Source: Maribellus sediminis (GTDB taxonomy: Bacteria; Bacteroidota; Bacteroidia; Bacteroidales; Prolixibacteraceae). Taken from it: a stretch of 64,000 nt of DNA. Numbering within the stretch: the first letter of the stretch is position 1; every line of letters begins with the position of its first letter. Shown piece by piece: positions 44,185 to 51,929 of this stretch. The notes beneath the pieces are model-generated. The model had not been told where the DNA came from and searched no databases. It saw only the letters and a program-made list of their open reading frames with translations. The position numbers and the translations under genes are program-made. Location of the stretch: positions 186,001-250,000 of the forward strand of contig NZ_WXUB01000001.1 in assembly GCF_011799805.1 (NCBI RefSeq), in the 5' to 3' direction.

Positions 44185-44511
44185 AAAAGGGCAGAAAATT
44201 CTGCCCTTGTAATAAATAACGTCCTAACTTTTTTATCATCCGAGATGAAATGCCCGTTAAAGCACCGGACCTTAAACTGTCCGAATTATTTCAATGAATA
44301 TGGTATGGTTACAATCAATAAGTAGCCAATTTTGTTAACCTGCTGTGTGCGAACACTTTCGCGCACGGGAAAGGGGGCAACTCTTGTTCAAAAAGCTGCC
44401 CATAAAAAAACAAAAAGATAAAAAATAAGGGTTTGTGGGTCTAAAGTAAAAACACCTAGAGGAGAAATCCAAATTTTTCTATAAGAAAATTATGTAGCGT
44501 TCGCAAATATA
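44182..44511 (-). ncRNA. Candidate structured RNA of about 310 nt
   Basis: A minus-strand transcript with promoter and terminator but no ORF. A -7 box TATATTTG (44511-44504) starts it; the stem AAGGGCAG/CTGCCCTT (44208-44187) followed by TTTTTATTTT ends it. Between are at least four stems: GGGCAGC/GTTGCCC (44400-44374), GTGCG/CGCAC (44366-44346), GGCTAC/GTAACC (44327-44307) and CGGAC/GTCCG (44283-44266). It does not match tmRNA, RNase P or SRP RNA by sequence landmarks. A 6S-like or cis-acting RNA is possible; the family is unassigned. Confidence 0.45.
44187..44208 (-). terminator. Terminator of the candidate RNA
   Basis: AAGGGCAG pairs with CTGCCCTT around AAAATT; on the minus strand the stem is followed by TTTTTATTTTA. 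It lies just after the SDR stop codon on the other strand and may act on both. Confidence 0.8.
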
Positions 44512-44684
44512 CATAGACATTAACCAGCTGCGGGCCATTAATTTAGGTCGTATTTTGCTTTTTGGGGAATGATGAGATTTAACGATTTGAACAGTTTTGA
44601 ATCATGTAAATTTCTTATTTAACTTAATTTTTACAGACTTGCTGATTTCTTAAAATACCTATCTTCACCAAAAATATAATTTGG
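44512..44684. other. Leader before the HAD gene
   Basis: 173 bp with no gene. TATCTTCA at about 44660 resembles a -7 box for the HAD gene but lacks a -33 partner. Confidence 0.3.
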
Positions 44685-45305
44685 ATGCCGGACCTTTCAA
44701 ATATCAAAAATATCATCTTCGATTTGGGGAATGTTTTGTTGAATCTTGATTTTGATGCTTCGATAAAAGCTTTTCAAAAACTGGGATTGAATAAAGCTGC
44801 GATCAATCCTTCAGTGGCTTTTTCCGATTCGGTATTCTATAACCTGGAAACGGGGCGGATTACACCGGCAGAATTCAGATCCAGAGTTCGGGAACTGCTT
44901 AATAATCCAAATGCTACCGATCAACAAATCGATGATGCCTGGTATGCCATGATCCTCGATATTCCCGAAAAGCGGGTTAAAACCTTGCAGGATCTTCGAA
45001 GTAAATACAGAATTTACCTGTTCAGCAATACCAATGAGATTCATATTGGCAGGTTGCTTGAGGAATTTAAGGCTATTTACGGATTTGAATTTTCGAGCCT
45101 GGTTGATGAGGTCTTTTATTCGCACGAAATAAAGGCCCGAAAGCCGGAAATAGAGGCCTTTGAGAAAGTAATTAAATTATCGGGAGTTGAACCGGTAGAA
45201 ACACTTTTTATCGACGACCTTGAAAATAATATTCTTGCTGCTGATAAAGCTGGACTAAAAACATTATGGTTGAAAGCCGGAATGGAAATGGCGGATTTAT
45301 TTTAG
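44685..45305 (+). CDS. HAD-superfamily hydrolase (subfamily IA)
   Basis: 206 residues. Motif I IIFDLGNVLLNLDFD has the nucleophile Asp but Gly-Asn in place of the usual D-G-T (DxDGT), as in haloacid dehalogenase- and epoxide hydrolase-like members. Motif II is FSNTNEIH, motif III KARKPEIEAF and motif IV FIDDLENNI. A small-molecule phosphatase role is likely; the substrate is unknown. The 3' end overlaps the PPIase gene (convergent) by 9 bp. Confidence 0.9.
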   Translation: MPDLSNIKNIIFDLGNVLLNLDFDASIKAFQKLGLNKAAINPSVAFSDSVFYNLETGRITPAEFRSRVRELLNNPNATDQQIDDAWYAMILDIPEKRVKTLQDLRSKYRIYLFSNTNEIHIGRLLEEFKAIYGFEFSSLVDEVFYSHEIKARKPEIEAFEKVIKLSGVEPVETLFIDDLENNILAADKAGLKTLWLKAGMEMADLF

Positions 45306-46628
45306 AATGCGGATCCGCAGGATTCGAATATCTTCCTCTGGTCGCCAGTTTTTATCCGTTTTCATTTTTACGATTTTGTCTACCACATCCATCCCCGAAG
45401 TTACCTGCCCGAAAATAGTGTAAGCGCCATCGAGGTGAGGGGCACCGCCAACCGTTTTATAGGCCTGACGCTGTGCTGCGGAAAATTTGATGCCGTTTTG
45501 TTCTTCCAGATCGTTAAGTTCTTCGTCGAAATATTTTCTTCCCGAAACAATGTAGAATTGTGAGCCGTCAGAGCGACGTCGCAGGTTTTTGGTATCCGGT
45601 ATTCGTGGTGAGCCTATCATTCCACGTTTGTGGTATAATCCCGGAACAATGTGTGCCGGAATGGTGTAACCCGGTCCTTTCCATCCTACATTCTCACCCG
45701 GTTCGGCATAACGTGTATCGGCAGCTCCGCTCTGAATCCCGAAATCGGCAATTACCCGGTGGATTAAAAGGCTGTCAAAATAATGTTCTTTAGCCAATCG
45801 AATAAAATTATCGCGGTATTCGGGGGTTTCATTAAAAAGCTTTATGGTTATGTTGCCGGCATCAGTTTCAATAACCATTCCTTTTATTTTAGCATTTTCG
45901 GCTGCTGTTTCTTTATTCGCTCCCAATTTAAGTGATTCCAGGTTCTCCGGATCGTGTTTTTTTCGAAGTAATTCAGCAATATAAATCGAAGGAATTGCAA
46001 AGCTCTGATGTTCGTAGCTTACGGTGGCGGAATAACCAATTCCCATGGCTTTCTTATTTGAAACAAAAACCGGTGCACCGAATTGCGATCGACGAATTCG
46101 ATTGGTTATACGGTACAATTTTGTGCCTTTTACCGTTGCCATGTTTAGCATTTTTCCGGTAAAAAGCTGGATGGTTCCTCCTGGAGAAGGCGATACCACC
46201 ATGGTTTTGGCAGAATTGGGAAGTTTGCCTTCAACAAGTTTTATCGGTGTTCGTTTAATGCCGTCGACCTGAAGAATGATGAGGTCGTTAATTCGGTCGA
46301 AAGCAACAAATTTATCAGCATTGTAGGTTTTATCCTCATTGATGGGTTTCACATTAACTTTGGTAGCCTGGTTCACCAGCGAGTATTTGGTTACAAGCAG
46401 GTTCTCACCCACAAAAAATCCTTGTCCGCTTTCGAGAATGCGAGTACCATCGTATGAATCAATATTTGCAACAGCATCCGAAATTTCCTTCCAATCTTCG
46501 TTGGAGTTATCGGGAGTAGTGTTTTGGCTTTTTTCTGCCGGTTTTTCTGCCGGAGTTTGTTCCTTTTTCCCTCCGCCACACGAAGCAAAAATCAGTGCAA
46601 AAATCAATATGACAGTAAAGCGGATCAT
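45297..46628 (-). CDS. Degenerate trypsin-like domain fused to cyclophilin-type PPIase
   Basis: 443 residues with lipobox LIFASC. Residues about 45-220 resemble an HtrA-type protease fold (GQGFFVGENLLVTKYSLV, VAFDRINDLIILQVDG, RRSQFGAPVF), but the His of the triad is replaced (KYS) and the Ser motif GNSGGP reads SQFGAP, so it is a non-catalytic version. Residues about 245-443 are a cyclophilin domain (LIHRVIADFGIQSG, DGSQFYIVSG). It is the third of three tandem PPIase genes; its start overlaps the stop of the previous one (TGATG). A periplasmic chaperone complex is the likely context. Confidence 0.85.
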   Translation of the reverse strand: MIRFTVILIFALIFASCGGGKKEQTPAEKPAEKSQNTTPDNSNEDWKEISDAVANIDSYDGTRILESGQGFFVGENLLVTKYSLVNQATKVNVKPINEDKTYNADKFVAFDRINDLIILQVDGIKRTPIKLVEGKLPNSAKTMVVSPSPGGTIQLFTGKMLNMATVKGTKLYRITNRIRRSQFGAPVFVSNKKAMGIGYSATVSYEHQSFAIPSIYIAELLRKKHDPENLESLKLGANKETAAENAKIKGMVIETDAGNITIKLFNETPEYRDNFIRLAKEHYFDSLLIHRVIADFGIQSGAADTRYAEPGENVGWKGPGYTIPAHIVPGLYHKRGMIGSPRIPDTKNLRRRSDGSQFYIVSGRKYFDEELNDLEEQNGIKFSAAQRQAYKTVGGAPHLDGAYTIFGQVTSGMDVVDKIVKMKTDKNWRPEEDIRILRIRILK

Positions 46629-47437
46629 CAGTTCAAGACTTTAACGGTAATTTTTACATCGGTATACGGCCGGTTATTCTCGTCGGTTTTTAGCGATGCT
46701 ATTTTATCAATCACATCGAATCCCGAAATACATTCGCCAAAAATGGTATATTTTCCATCCAGTTCCGGGTAGCCACCAACTGTTGTATAAGCTTTGCGTT
46801 GAGTCTCGGTAAATTCCAGCAGACCTGGATTCAGGTTGTATTCTGTTTCAATTTTATTCTTGATTTCTCCTGCCAGTTTTCTGAAATCTTCCACCTTGTT
46901 TTCTTCCTTTAGCTTTTTAAGTTCGTCTCTGGCTTCGGGAGTCATGTATTTCTGAACGATCTTATTTCTGATGGGACGGTTAACAGCCAATTCCATGGTA
47001 TCGAGCGCACCTTCGGTATAAACACTGCCTTCGATAATAAAAAACTGCGAAATGTCGGATTGCTTAAAAGGATTCACTTCGTCGGGTTGCCGGGGGGCAC
47101 ATAAAGCTCCCTTTTTATGACAATAGTGCGACAGAATTTCGTCGTCTACCGTTTTGTCGGGATCGCCATATCCAATCCGTTTACCGGGAGGTGCATTCCG
47201 GCTGCTTTTCGATCCGCCCTGGATCAGAAAATCGTGGATAACACGGTAGAAAAGTGTGCCGTCGTAATAGCCCTCATTGGCCAGTTGTATAAAGGCATCA
47301 CGGTGTTTTGGTGTATCGTCGTAAAGCCTGAATTTCATGCTGCCCATGTTGGTAGAGATTTCTATTTCTCTGGACTGGGCATGGCCTGAAAAAGTAATTA
47401 AAACGGTTAAAAGAAATACATATACGAATCGAACCAT
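46628..47437 (-). CDS. Cyclophilin-type peptidyl-prolyl isomerase with insert
   Basis: 269 residues. Signal peptide ending FSGHA-QSR, then a cyclophilin domain (LFYRVIHDFLIQGG, ISQFFIIEG) interrupted by about 65 charged residues (MELAVNRPIRNKIV to RKLAGEIKNKIE) before TTVGGYPELDGKYTIFGECI. The insert is also present in the upstream paralogue, and it is a feature of Bacteroidota periplasmic cyclophilins. It catalyses proline isomerisation during folding of exported proteins. Middle gene of the three. Confidence 0.92.
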   Translation of the reverse strand: MVRFVYVFLLTVLITFSGHAQSREIEISTNMGSMKFRLYDDTPKHRDAFIQLANEGYYDGTLFYRVIHDFLIQGGSKSSRNAPPGKRIGYGDPDKTVDDEILSHYCHKKGALCAPRQPDEVNPFKQSDISQFFIIEGSVYTEGALDTMELAVNRPIRNKIVQKYMTPEARDELKKLKEENKVEDFRKLAGEIKNKIETEYNLNPGLLEFTETQRKAYTTVGGYPELDGKYTIFGECISGFDVIDKIASLKTDENNRPYTDVKITVKVLN

Positions 47438-47440
47438 AAG

Positions 47441-48262
47441 CTATTTTACTATCTCAATTGTCATTTTAACATCGCTGAGTGGGCGGTCGGATTGATCGGT
47501 TTCTACAGCGGCAATTTTATCCAGCACATCAAATCCTTCCACCAATTCACCAAAAATGGTGTACTCGCCATCCAGCGAAGGGTAACCTCCGATGGTTGTA
47601 TATATTTCACGCTGCTCGGCAGTTAATTTTTTCAATGGTTGCTGTTCCCATAAACTATCGGCTTCAGCTCTTATTTCAGCAACGCGGACATTAAAACCTT
47701 CGCGGTCGTTGTTTTGTCTGAACGTATTTAACTCGTTGTTGGCTTTGGAGAAACACTCCTGGTAAAATTCATTTTTTGCCCGGCTATTCATCATCATCTC
47801 CATCGAGTCGAGTGCCCCGTTAGTCATTACTTCTCCCTGAACGATATAGAATTGCGAGCCGCTTGATCTTTTTTCAGGATTCGATGGGCCTCCTCTTCTA
47901 GCCGCTGCCAGTGCACCTTTTTTATGAAAATGATTCGGTCGTAATTCTGCCGGGATTGTATAACCGGGATTTCCGCCCCCCAGGCGTTGACCGGGTTGGG
48001 CATTTTTCGAATCGGGATCGCCACCCTGAATCATAAAATTCTGCATCACCCGATGAAAAAGCAGGCCGTCGTAATAACCTTCGTTCACCAATTTCACAAA
48101 GTTTTTTTTGTGTTCGGGTGTGTCGTTGTATAGCTTTAATTTCATGTTCCCAAAGTCGGTTTTAATCAGCACCATGGTTTCTGTTTCCGCCGGTTTGGCG
48201 CCACACGCTGCCATTTCAACTCCCACGAATGCGATCAACAGAAAAATAAGAAACTTCTTCAT
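47441..48262 (-). CDS. Cyclophilin-type PPIase lipoprotein
   Basis: 273 residues; lipobox EMAAC gives a membrane-anchored protein. The cyclophilin domain has LLFHRVMQNFMIQGGDP and SGSQFYIVQGEV with an insert of about 60 residues as in the next gene (3 bp downstream), and ends YTIFGELVEGFDVLDKIAAV. First gene of the three-gene set. The three paralogues have diverged in anchoring: one lipoprotein, one soluble secreted, one lipoprotein with an extra domain. Confidence 0.93.
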   Translation of the reverse strand: MKKFLIFLLIAFVGVEMAACGAKPAETETMVLIKTDFGNMKLKLYNDTPEHKKNFVKLVNEGYYDGLLFHRVMQNFMIQGGDPDSKNAQPGQRLGGGNPGYTIPAELRPNHFHKKGALAAARRGGPSNPEKRSSGSQFYIVQGEVMTNGALDSMEMMMNSRAKNEFYQECFSKANNELNTFRQNNDREGFNVRVAEIRAEADSLWEQQPLKKLTAEQREIYTTIGGYPSLDGEYTIFGELVEGFDVLDKIAAVETDQSDRPLSDVKMTIEIVK

Positions 48263-48316
48263 CGGAATAATAAATTGTTTAATATTGAATTTTAAAATTC
48301 CCGTAAAGATATAAAG

Positions 48317-49249
48317 ATGACCAAGATTGTCCCAATCCTATTTTTATTGAGCCTATTTTATGCCTGTTCTTCACCTTCTAATAAAGCAGAAAATACGACA
48401 ACTAAGTCAGTGGAAAAAATCGTGGAAGCTTATGCCGAACCTTATATCCCTGAACTCCCGAAGCAACTTCACGAAATTTCTGGGCTGTTGATTTACGACC
48501 AGCTTTTTTGGGGATTTAACGACAGCGGGGGTGAAGCGAAACTGTTTGCGTTCAATAAAAAGGGAGCTATAAAAAGAGAAATTGAAGTTGAAGGCGTCGA
48601 GAATATCGATTGGGAATCGATTACCCAGGATGCTGATAATATTTACATCGGAGACTTTGGAAATAACAACGGATATCGTAAAAATCTGAGAATACTTAAA
48701 TTAAATAAGGCGAACTTCAGCCAAGAAGCGGAACAAACTATAGAAGCCGAAAAGATTGGTTTTGAATATGATAAACAGGACACATTTGGGTATGCACCAA
48801 TTAGCACACCTTTTGATTGTGAAGCGACGACTTCGTTTGGCGATGCTTTGTATATCTTCAGTAAAGACTGGCAAAGGGGAACAACCGTAAGTTATAAAAT
48901 TCCGAAAGAGGCGGGAAGGTACCGGCTGACCGCACTTGATACTTTTAATGTTAGAGGATTGATTACCGGGGCCGACATCAACTCCGATAAAAATAAGCTG
49001 GCTTTACTGGGATATGCCGATTACCATACTTTCATTTGGTTGTTTACCGATTTTGAAAATGATGATTTTTTTGGCGGTGAACGATTGCGGATAGAAATCC
49101 CAAATCTGGATGACGCACAATCGGAAGGAATAAGTTTTTGGGGCAACGATTCCTTGCTGGTTTCATGCGAAAATTCGCGAGGTATAAAACAACAGGTTTT
49201 TGTTGTAGATTTGTTGAAACTGAACCATGGAACATATCAGGATAAATGA
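48317..49249 (+). CDS. Lipoprotein, SdiA-regulated/phytase-like propeller
   Basis: 310 residues with lipobox LFYAC. The mature part reads as a beta-propeller: LHEISGLLIYDQLFWGFNDS, NIDWESITQDADNIYIGDFG, then strand repeats to SEGISFWGNDSLLVSCENSR. The first block, with E-I-S-G-L and N-D-S-G, is shared with esterase-like phytase and SdiA-regulated propellers. Catalytic residues cannot be assigned. The end overlaps the next gene by 23 bp. Confidence 0.65.
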   Translation: MTKIVPILFLLSLFYACSSPSNKAENTTTKSVEKIVEAYAEPYIPELPKQLHEISGLLIYDQLFWGFNDSGGEAKLFAFNKKGAIKREIEVEGVENIDWESITQDADNIYIGDFGNNNGYRKNLRILKLNKANFSQEAEQTIEAEKIGFEYDKQDTFGYAPISTPFDCEATTSFGDALYIFSKDWQRGTTVSYKIPKEAGRYRLTALDTFNVRGLITGADINSDKNKLALLGYADYHTFIWLFTDFENDDFFGGERLRIEIPNLDDAQSEGISFWGNDSLLVSCENSRGIKQQVFVVDLLKLNHGTYQDK

Positions 49250-49763
49250 TAAACTTCGACTTGAACGCGTAAAAACGGACATGGCGCCGGTGATATTCGA
49301 GACCATCAATCGTGATCGGGAATACCTGAAAAAATGGTTGCCGTTTGTGAATTATACACTTGAAATGTCAGACACCGAGCGTTTTTTGGAAAGTGTTAAC
49401 AACAACGGGAAGGACGAGATATTCAGCATTTGGTATAACGAAGAATTTGCCGGACTGATCGGGTTTAAAGATATTGATCGGGTAAATCGAAAAACGGAAA
49501 TCGGTTATTGGCTGGCTCAAAAAATGCAAGGAAAAGGAATCATTACAGATTGTGTGAAAAAGTTATGTCGTTATGCCTTTCAAAAATTGAAAATGAACCG
49601 CGTTCAGATTAAAGTGGCCGAGCAAAATGCAAAAAGCGAAGCTATTCCTTTAAAGTTAAATTTTAGTTTTGAAGGTATTGAACGGGCAGGCGAACTTCAC
49701 GAGGACAAATTTGTGAACCTGAAAGTATACAGTTTGCTGGCAAACGAACGTTTTGAAGACTAA
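49227..49763 (+). CDS. GNAT family N-acetyltransferase (RimJ/RimL-like)
   Basis: 178 residues. The acetyl-CoA loop is AQKMQGKGIITDCVKKLCRY, and the EIGYWL strand and MNRVQIKVAEQNAKSEAIP are typical of RimL-type acetyltransferases that modify ribosomal proteins or other N-terminal amines. It overlaps the propeller gene and so may be coupled to it. The substrate is not known. Confidence 0.9.
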   Translation: MEHIRINDKLRLERVKTDMAPVIFETINRDREYLKKWLPFVNYTLEMSDTERFLESVNNNGKDEIFSIWYNEEFAGLIGFKDIDRVNRKTEIGYWLAQKMQGKGIITDCVKKLCRYAFQKLKMNRVQIKVAEQNAKSEAIPLKLNFSFEGIERAGELHEDKFVNLKVYSLLANERFED

Positions 49764-49854
49764 CAGCAGCTTTTGTCCGCTCAAAATCTGTTGTGGAGTA
49801 GATTGATCAGGTTCATTTATTGGGTAAAATCCTATGTAATCTCCTGATTATTCC

Positions 49855-49862
49855 TATATTTG
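49855..49862 (+). promoter_or_regulatory. -7 box for the ACP-like gene
   Basis: TATATTTG fits TAnnTTTG, 39 bp before the start codon; no TTG at the expected distance. Confidence 0.4.
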
Positions 49863-49900
49863 ACCCGAAAATTCATTTGTTCGAATTTTAAACAGTAAGC

Positions 49901-50167
49901 ATGAAAACAGAAATAGTAGAAGAGAAGTCAATCAGAAGAAATCTCTACAGGGTATTGCGCAAAACTGGTGTAACCAAAGAGAATATCTGCCTGAGCGCTT
50001 CTTTTATTGAGGATCTGCACTTCGACAAAATCGACTGGACCATTTTTACTTATTACCTTGAACGGATATTCAACATATCAATTCAGGATGAAGAGATAAG
50101 TAAATTTGGTAAGGTGAACGATACGTTGCATTATTTGCGTGGCGAACTGCACTACCTGAGTAATTAA
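49901..50167 (+). CDS. Acyl carrier protein-like protein lacking the carrier Ser
   Basis: 88 residues with a helical pattern like acyl carrier proteins: helix 1 RRNLYRVLRKTG, helix 2 start DLHFDKIDWTIFTYYLERIF and helix 3/4 DEEISKFGKVNDTLHYLRG. In ACPs the helix 2 start is DSLD/DSVE; here it is D-K-I-D, so the Ser that receives phosphopantetheine is Lys. It cannot be an acyl carrier by the usual chemistry and may be a protein-interaction module. It is a single gene with its own terminator. Confidence 0.65.
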   Translation: MKTEIVEEKSIRRNLYRVLRKTGVTKENICLSASFIEDLHFDKIDWTIFTYYLERIFNISIQDEEISKFGKVNDTLHYLRGELHYLSN

Positions 50168-50188
50168 GAAAAAAGCATCAAATTTTAT

Positions 50189-50218
50189 AAAGGGCCTTGG
50201 TATCAGGGCCCTTTTTTT
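50189..50218 (+). terminator. Rho-independent terminator
   Basis: AAAGGGCC pairs with GGCCCTTT, followed by a T run. It ends the ACP-like transcript. Confidence 0.88.
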
Positions 50219-50278
50219 GTGAACTTTTCCAATGATTAATTGTAATTTCGATAGAAGTTAATCTTAATTCAAAATAAT

Positions 50279-51085
50279 ATGGAAAACCTTTCAGAACAAC
50301 TTTATGGGATTGTAACGGTATACGGCCCAAAATTAATTGGAGCAATTATTACGCTGGTAATTGGTATGTGGATCATATCGATTCTCCGGAAAGCGTTAAG
50401 CAGAAATTTCGAGAAAAGAAACGTCGATCCTTCGCTTCGTGGCTTTCTTAACAGTATGATCGGCATTGGCCTGAAACTGATGTTATGGATTGCTGTGATT
50501 GGGATGATGGGAGTGCAAATGACCTCGTTTATTGCAATTCTTGGTGCTGTTGGTCTGGCAGTAGGAATGGCGCTATCAGGCACATTACAGAACTTTGCAG
50601 GGGGTGTGATGATCCTGCTTTTCAAACCTTTCAAGATTGGCGATTTTGTCGATGCCCAGGGACATGCCGGAATTGTTAGTGAGATTCAGATCTTTAATAC
50701 CATCCTGAAAACTCCCGATAATAAAACGATAATTATCCCGAATGGTGGTTTATCTACCGGATCGATGACCAACTTTTCAACTGAGATGAAACGTCGTGTT
50801 GATTTTACCTTCGGAATTGCTTATGGCGACGACGTGGATAAAGCAAAGGAAGTTTTATTGAAATTGATAAAAGCTGATGCACGTATCATTAATGATCCTG
50901 CAGAACCGTTTATTGCCGTGAGCGAACTGGCCGATAGTTCGGTAAACCTTGTGGTTCGTGTATGGGCAGAAGCTGCCAATTATTGGGGAATTTATTTCGA
51001 TTTACACGAAAATGTGTACAAAACATTTGCGAAGGAAGGCCTTAACATTCCATTCCCACAAATGGATGTACATCTTCAGAAATAG
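50279..51085 (+). CDS. Small-conductance mechanosensitive channel (MscS family)
   Basis: 268 residues. Three membrane helices (about 13-33, 55-75, 80-110), with the pore-lining TM3 rich in Gly/Ala (GAVGLAVGMALSGTLQNFAG), then the beta domain (PFKIGDFVDAQGHAGIVSEI) and the cytoplasmic alpha/beta domain with VDFTFGIAYGDDVDKAKEVL. It is the minimal MscS form. It protects cells against hypo-osmotic shock by opening under membrane tension. Single gene; upstream TAATTTCG (50243-50250) is a weak -7 box. Confidence 0.96.
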   Translation: MENLSEQLYGIVTVYGPKLIGAIITLVIGMWIISILRKALSRNFEKRNVDPSLRGFLNSMIGIGLKLMLWIAVIGMMGVQMTSFIAILGAVGLAVGMALSGTLQNFAGGVMILLFKPFKIGDFVDAQGHAGIVSEIQIFNTILKTPDNKTIIIPNGGLSTGSMTNFSTEMKRRVDFTFGIAYGDDVDKAKEVLLKLIKADARIINDPAEPFIAVSELADSSVNLVVRVWAEAANYWGIYFDLHENVYKTFAKEGLNIPFPQMDVHLQK

Positions 51086-51101
51086 TTTTAAAAACTACAA
51101 T

Positions 51102-51141
51102 AAAAAAGGCTGCCGGTTGATTTTCCGGCAGCCTTTTCTTT
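51102..51141. terminator. Bidirectional terminator
   Basis: AAAAGGCTGCCGG pairs perfectly with CCGGCAGCCTTTT around TTGATTTT. Confidence 0.9.
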
Positions 51142-51204
51142 TACATTTATTTCAATAGATACTGAACAAAACAGTAACATTATCAGGCAAATAGCCGCTT
51201 GGTA

Positions 51205-51234
51205 TTGCTTCGTTTAAAATTTCCGTTACATTTG
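51205..51234 (+). promoter_or_regulatory. Canonical Bacteroidota promoter
   Basis: TTG at 51205-51207, 19 bases, then TACATTTG at 51227-51234; the start codon of the gene at 51311 is about 70 nt past the expected start of transcription. Confidence 0.65.
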
Positions 51235-51310
51235 TGCGCCCGAAAATCGAAGAGCCGTGATCAAAAACATTTTTCGATTGTTGAGGAGATAGAAAAACGA
51301 CAGAAAGACC

Positions 51311-51718
51311 ATGAAAGTTATACTCTTAATTCTTTTAGCATTTGGAGCGGTGGTTGCACTTGCCACCTGGATCAGCAATAAATTTTCAGGAAAAAGCAAA
51401 GAAGCGGAACAAGAGGAAGAGGATAAAATTGAAATCCCTACCGATTGCTGTGGTGCGCACGAGGTTTGCGAATTTGAAGAGATGTTGAAGAATCCGGAAG
51501 AGATTGTTTATTACGAAGATGAAGAACTGGACCGCTTTCGTGGAATTGCTGCCGATGCCTACACCGACGAACAAATCGACGAATTCCGCGAAGTTCTCTA
51601 TACACTCAAAGACGATGAAATTAGAATGTGGCTCTTGAGTATCGAGCGTCGACAGTTGCAGTTGCCACAAATCCTTCGCCAGGAAGCCATGTTACTTTTT
51701 GCTGAAGTTTCCCAGTAA
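51311..51718 (+). CDS. Membrane-anchored conserved protein of unknown function
   Basis: 135 residues. One membrane helix (about 3-20), an acidic/basic linker, then a domain starting EIPTDCCGAHEVCEFEEMLK with three Cys, followed by ELDRFRGIAADAYTDEQIDE and a helical end. It resembles a conserved family seen in Bacteroidota near DNA repair or envelope genes, but I cannot name a function. The DCCGAHEVC pattern could bind a metal. Promoter is good. Confidence 0.65.
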   Translation: MKVILLILLAFGAVVALATWISNKFSGKSKEAEQEEEDKIEIPTDCCGAHEVCEFEEMLKNPEEIVYYEDEELDRFRGIAADAYTDEQIDEFREVLYTLKDDEIRMWLLSIERRQLQLPQILRQEAMLLFAEVSQ

Positions 51719-51722
51719 CAGG

Positions 51723-51929
51723 TCAAACCAGTTTGATGGTTTTGCCCATCACTTCAATCACATCTCCTTTTACCAGTTTTGCCCGTTTTCGGTATTCGGT
51801 TTCGCCATTGCGGATAACTTCACCATCTTCCACAATTATTTTTGCGTGCCCGCCGGTTTGAGCTATTCTTAAAAGCTTCAGGAGTTTTACCAGTTCGATA
51901 TAATCATCGGTAAGATTAAATTCGCGCAT
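51723..51929 (-). CDS. S4-domain RNA-binding protein (YbcJ-like)
   Basis: 68 residues, all S4 fold: IELVKLLKLLRIAQTGGHAK and RAKLVKGDVIEVMGKTIKL. Small S4 proteins of the YbcJ type bind RNA and may act in ribosome assembly. Its ATG shares a base with the stop of the upstream C1 peptidase gene (TAATG), so it is coupled to it. Confidence 0.9.
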   Translation of the reverse strand: MREFNLTDDYIELVKLLKLLRIAQTGGHAKIIVEDGEVIRNGETEYRKRAKLVKGDVIEVMGKTIKLV

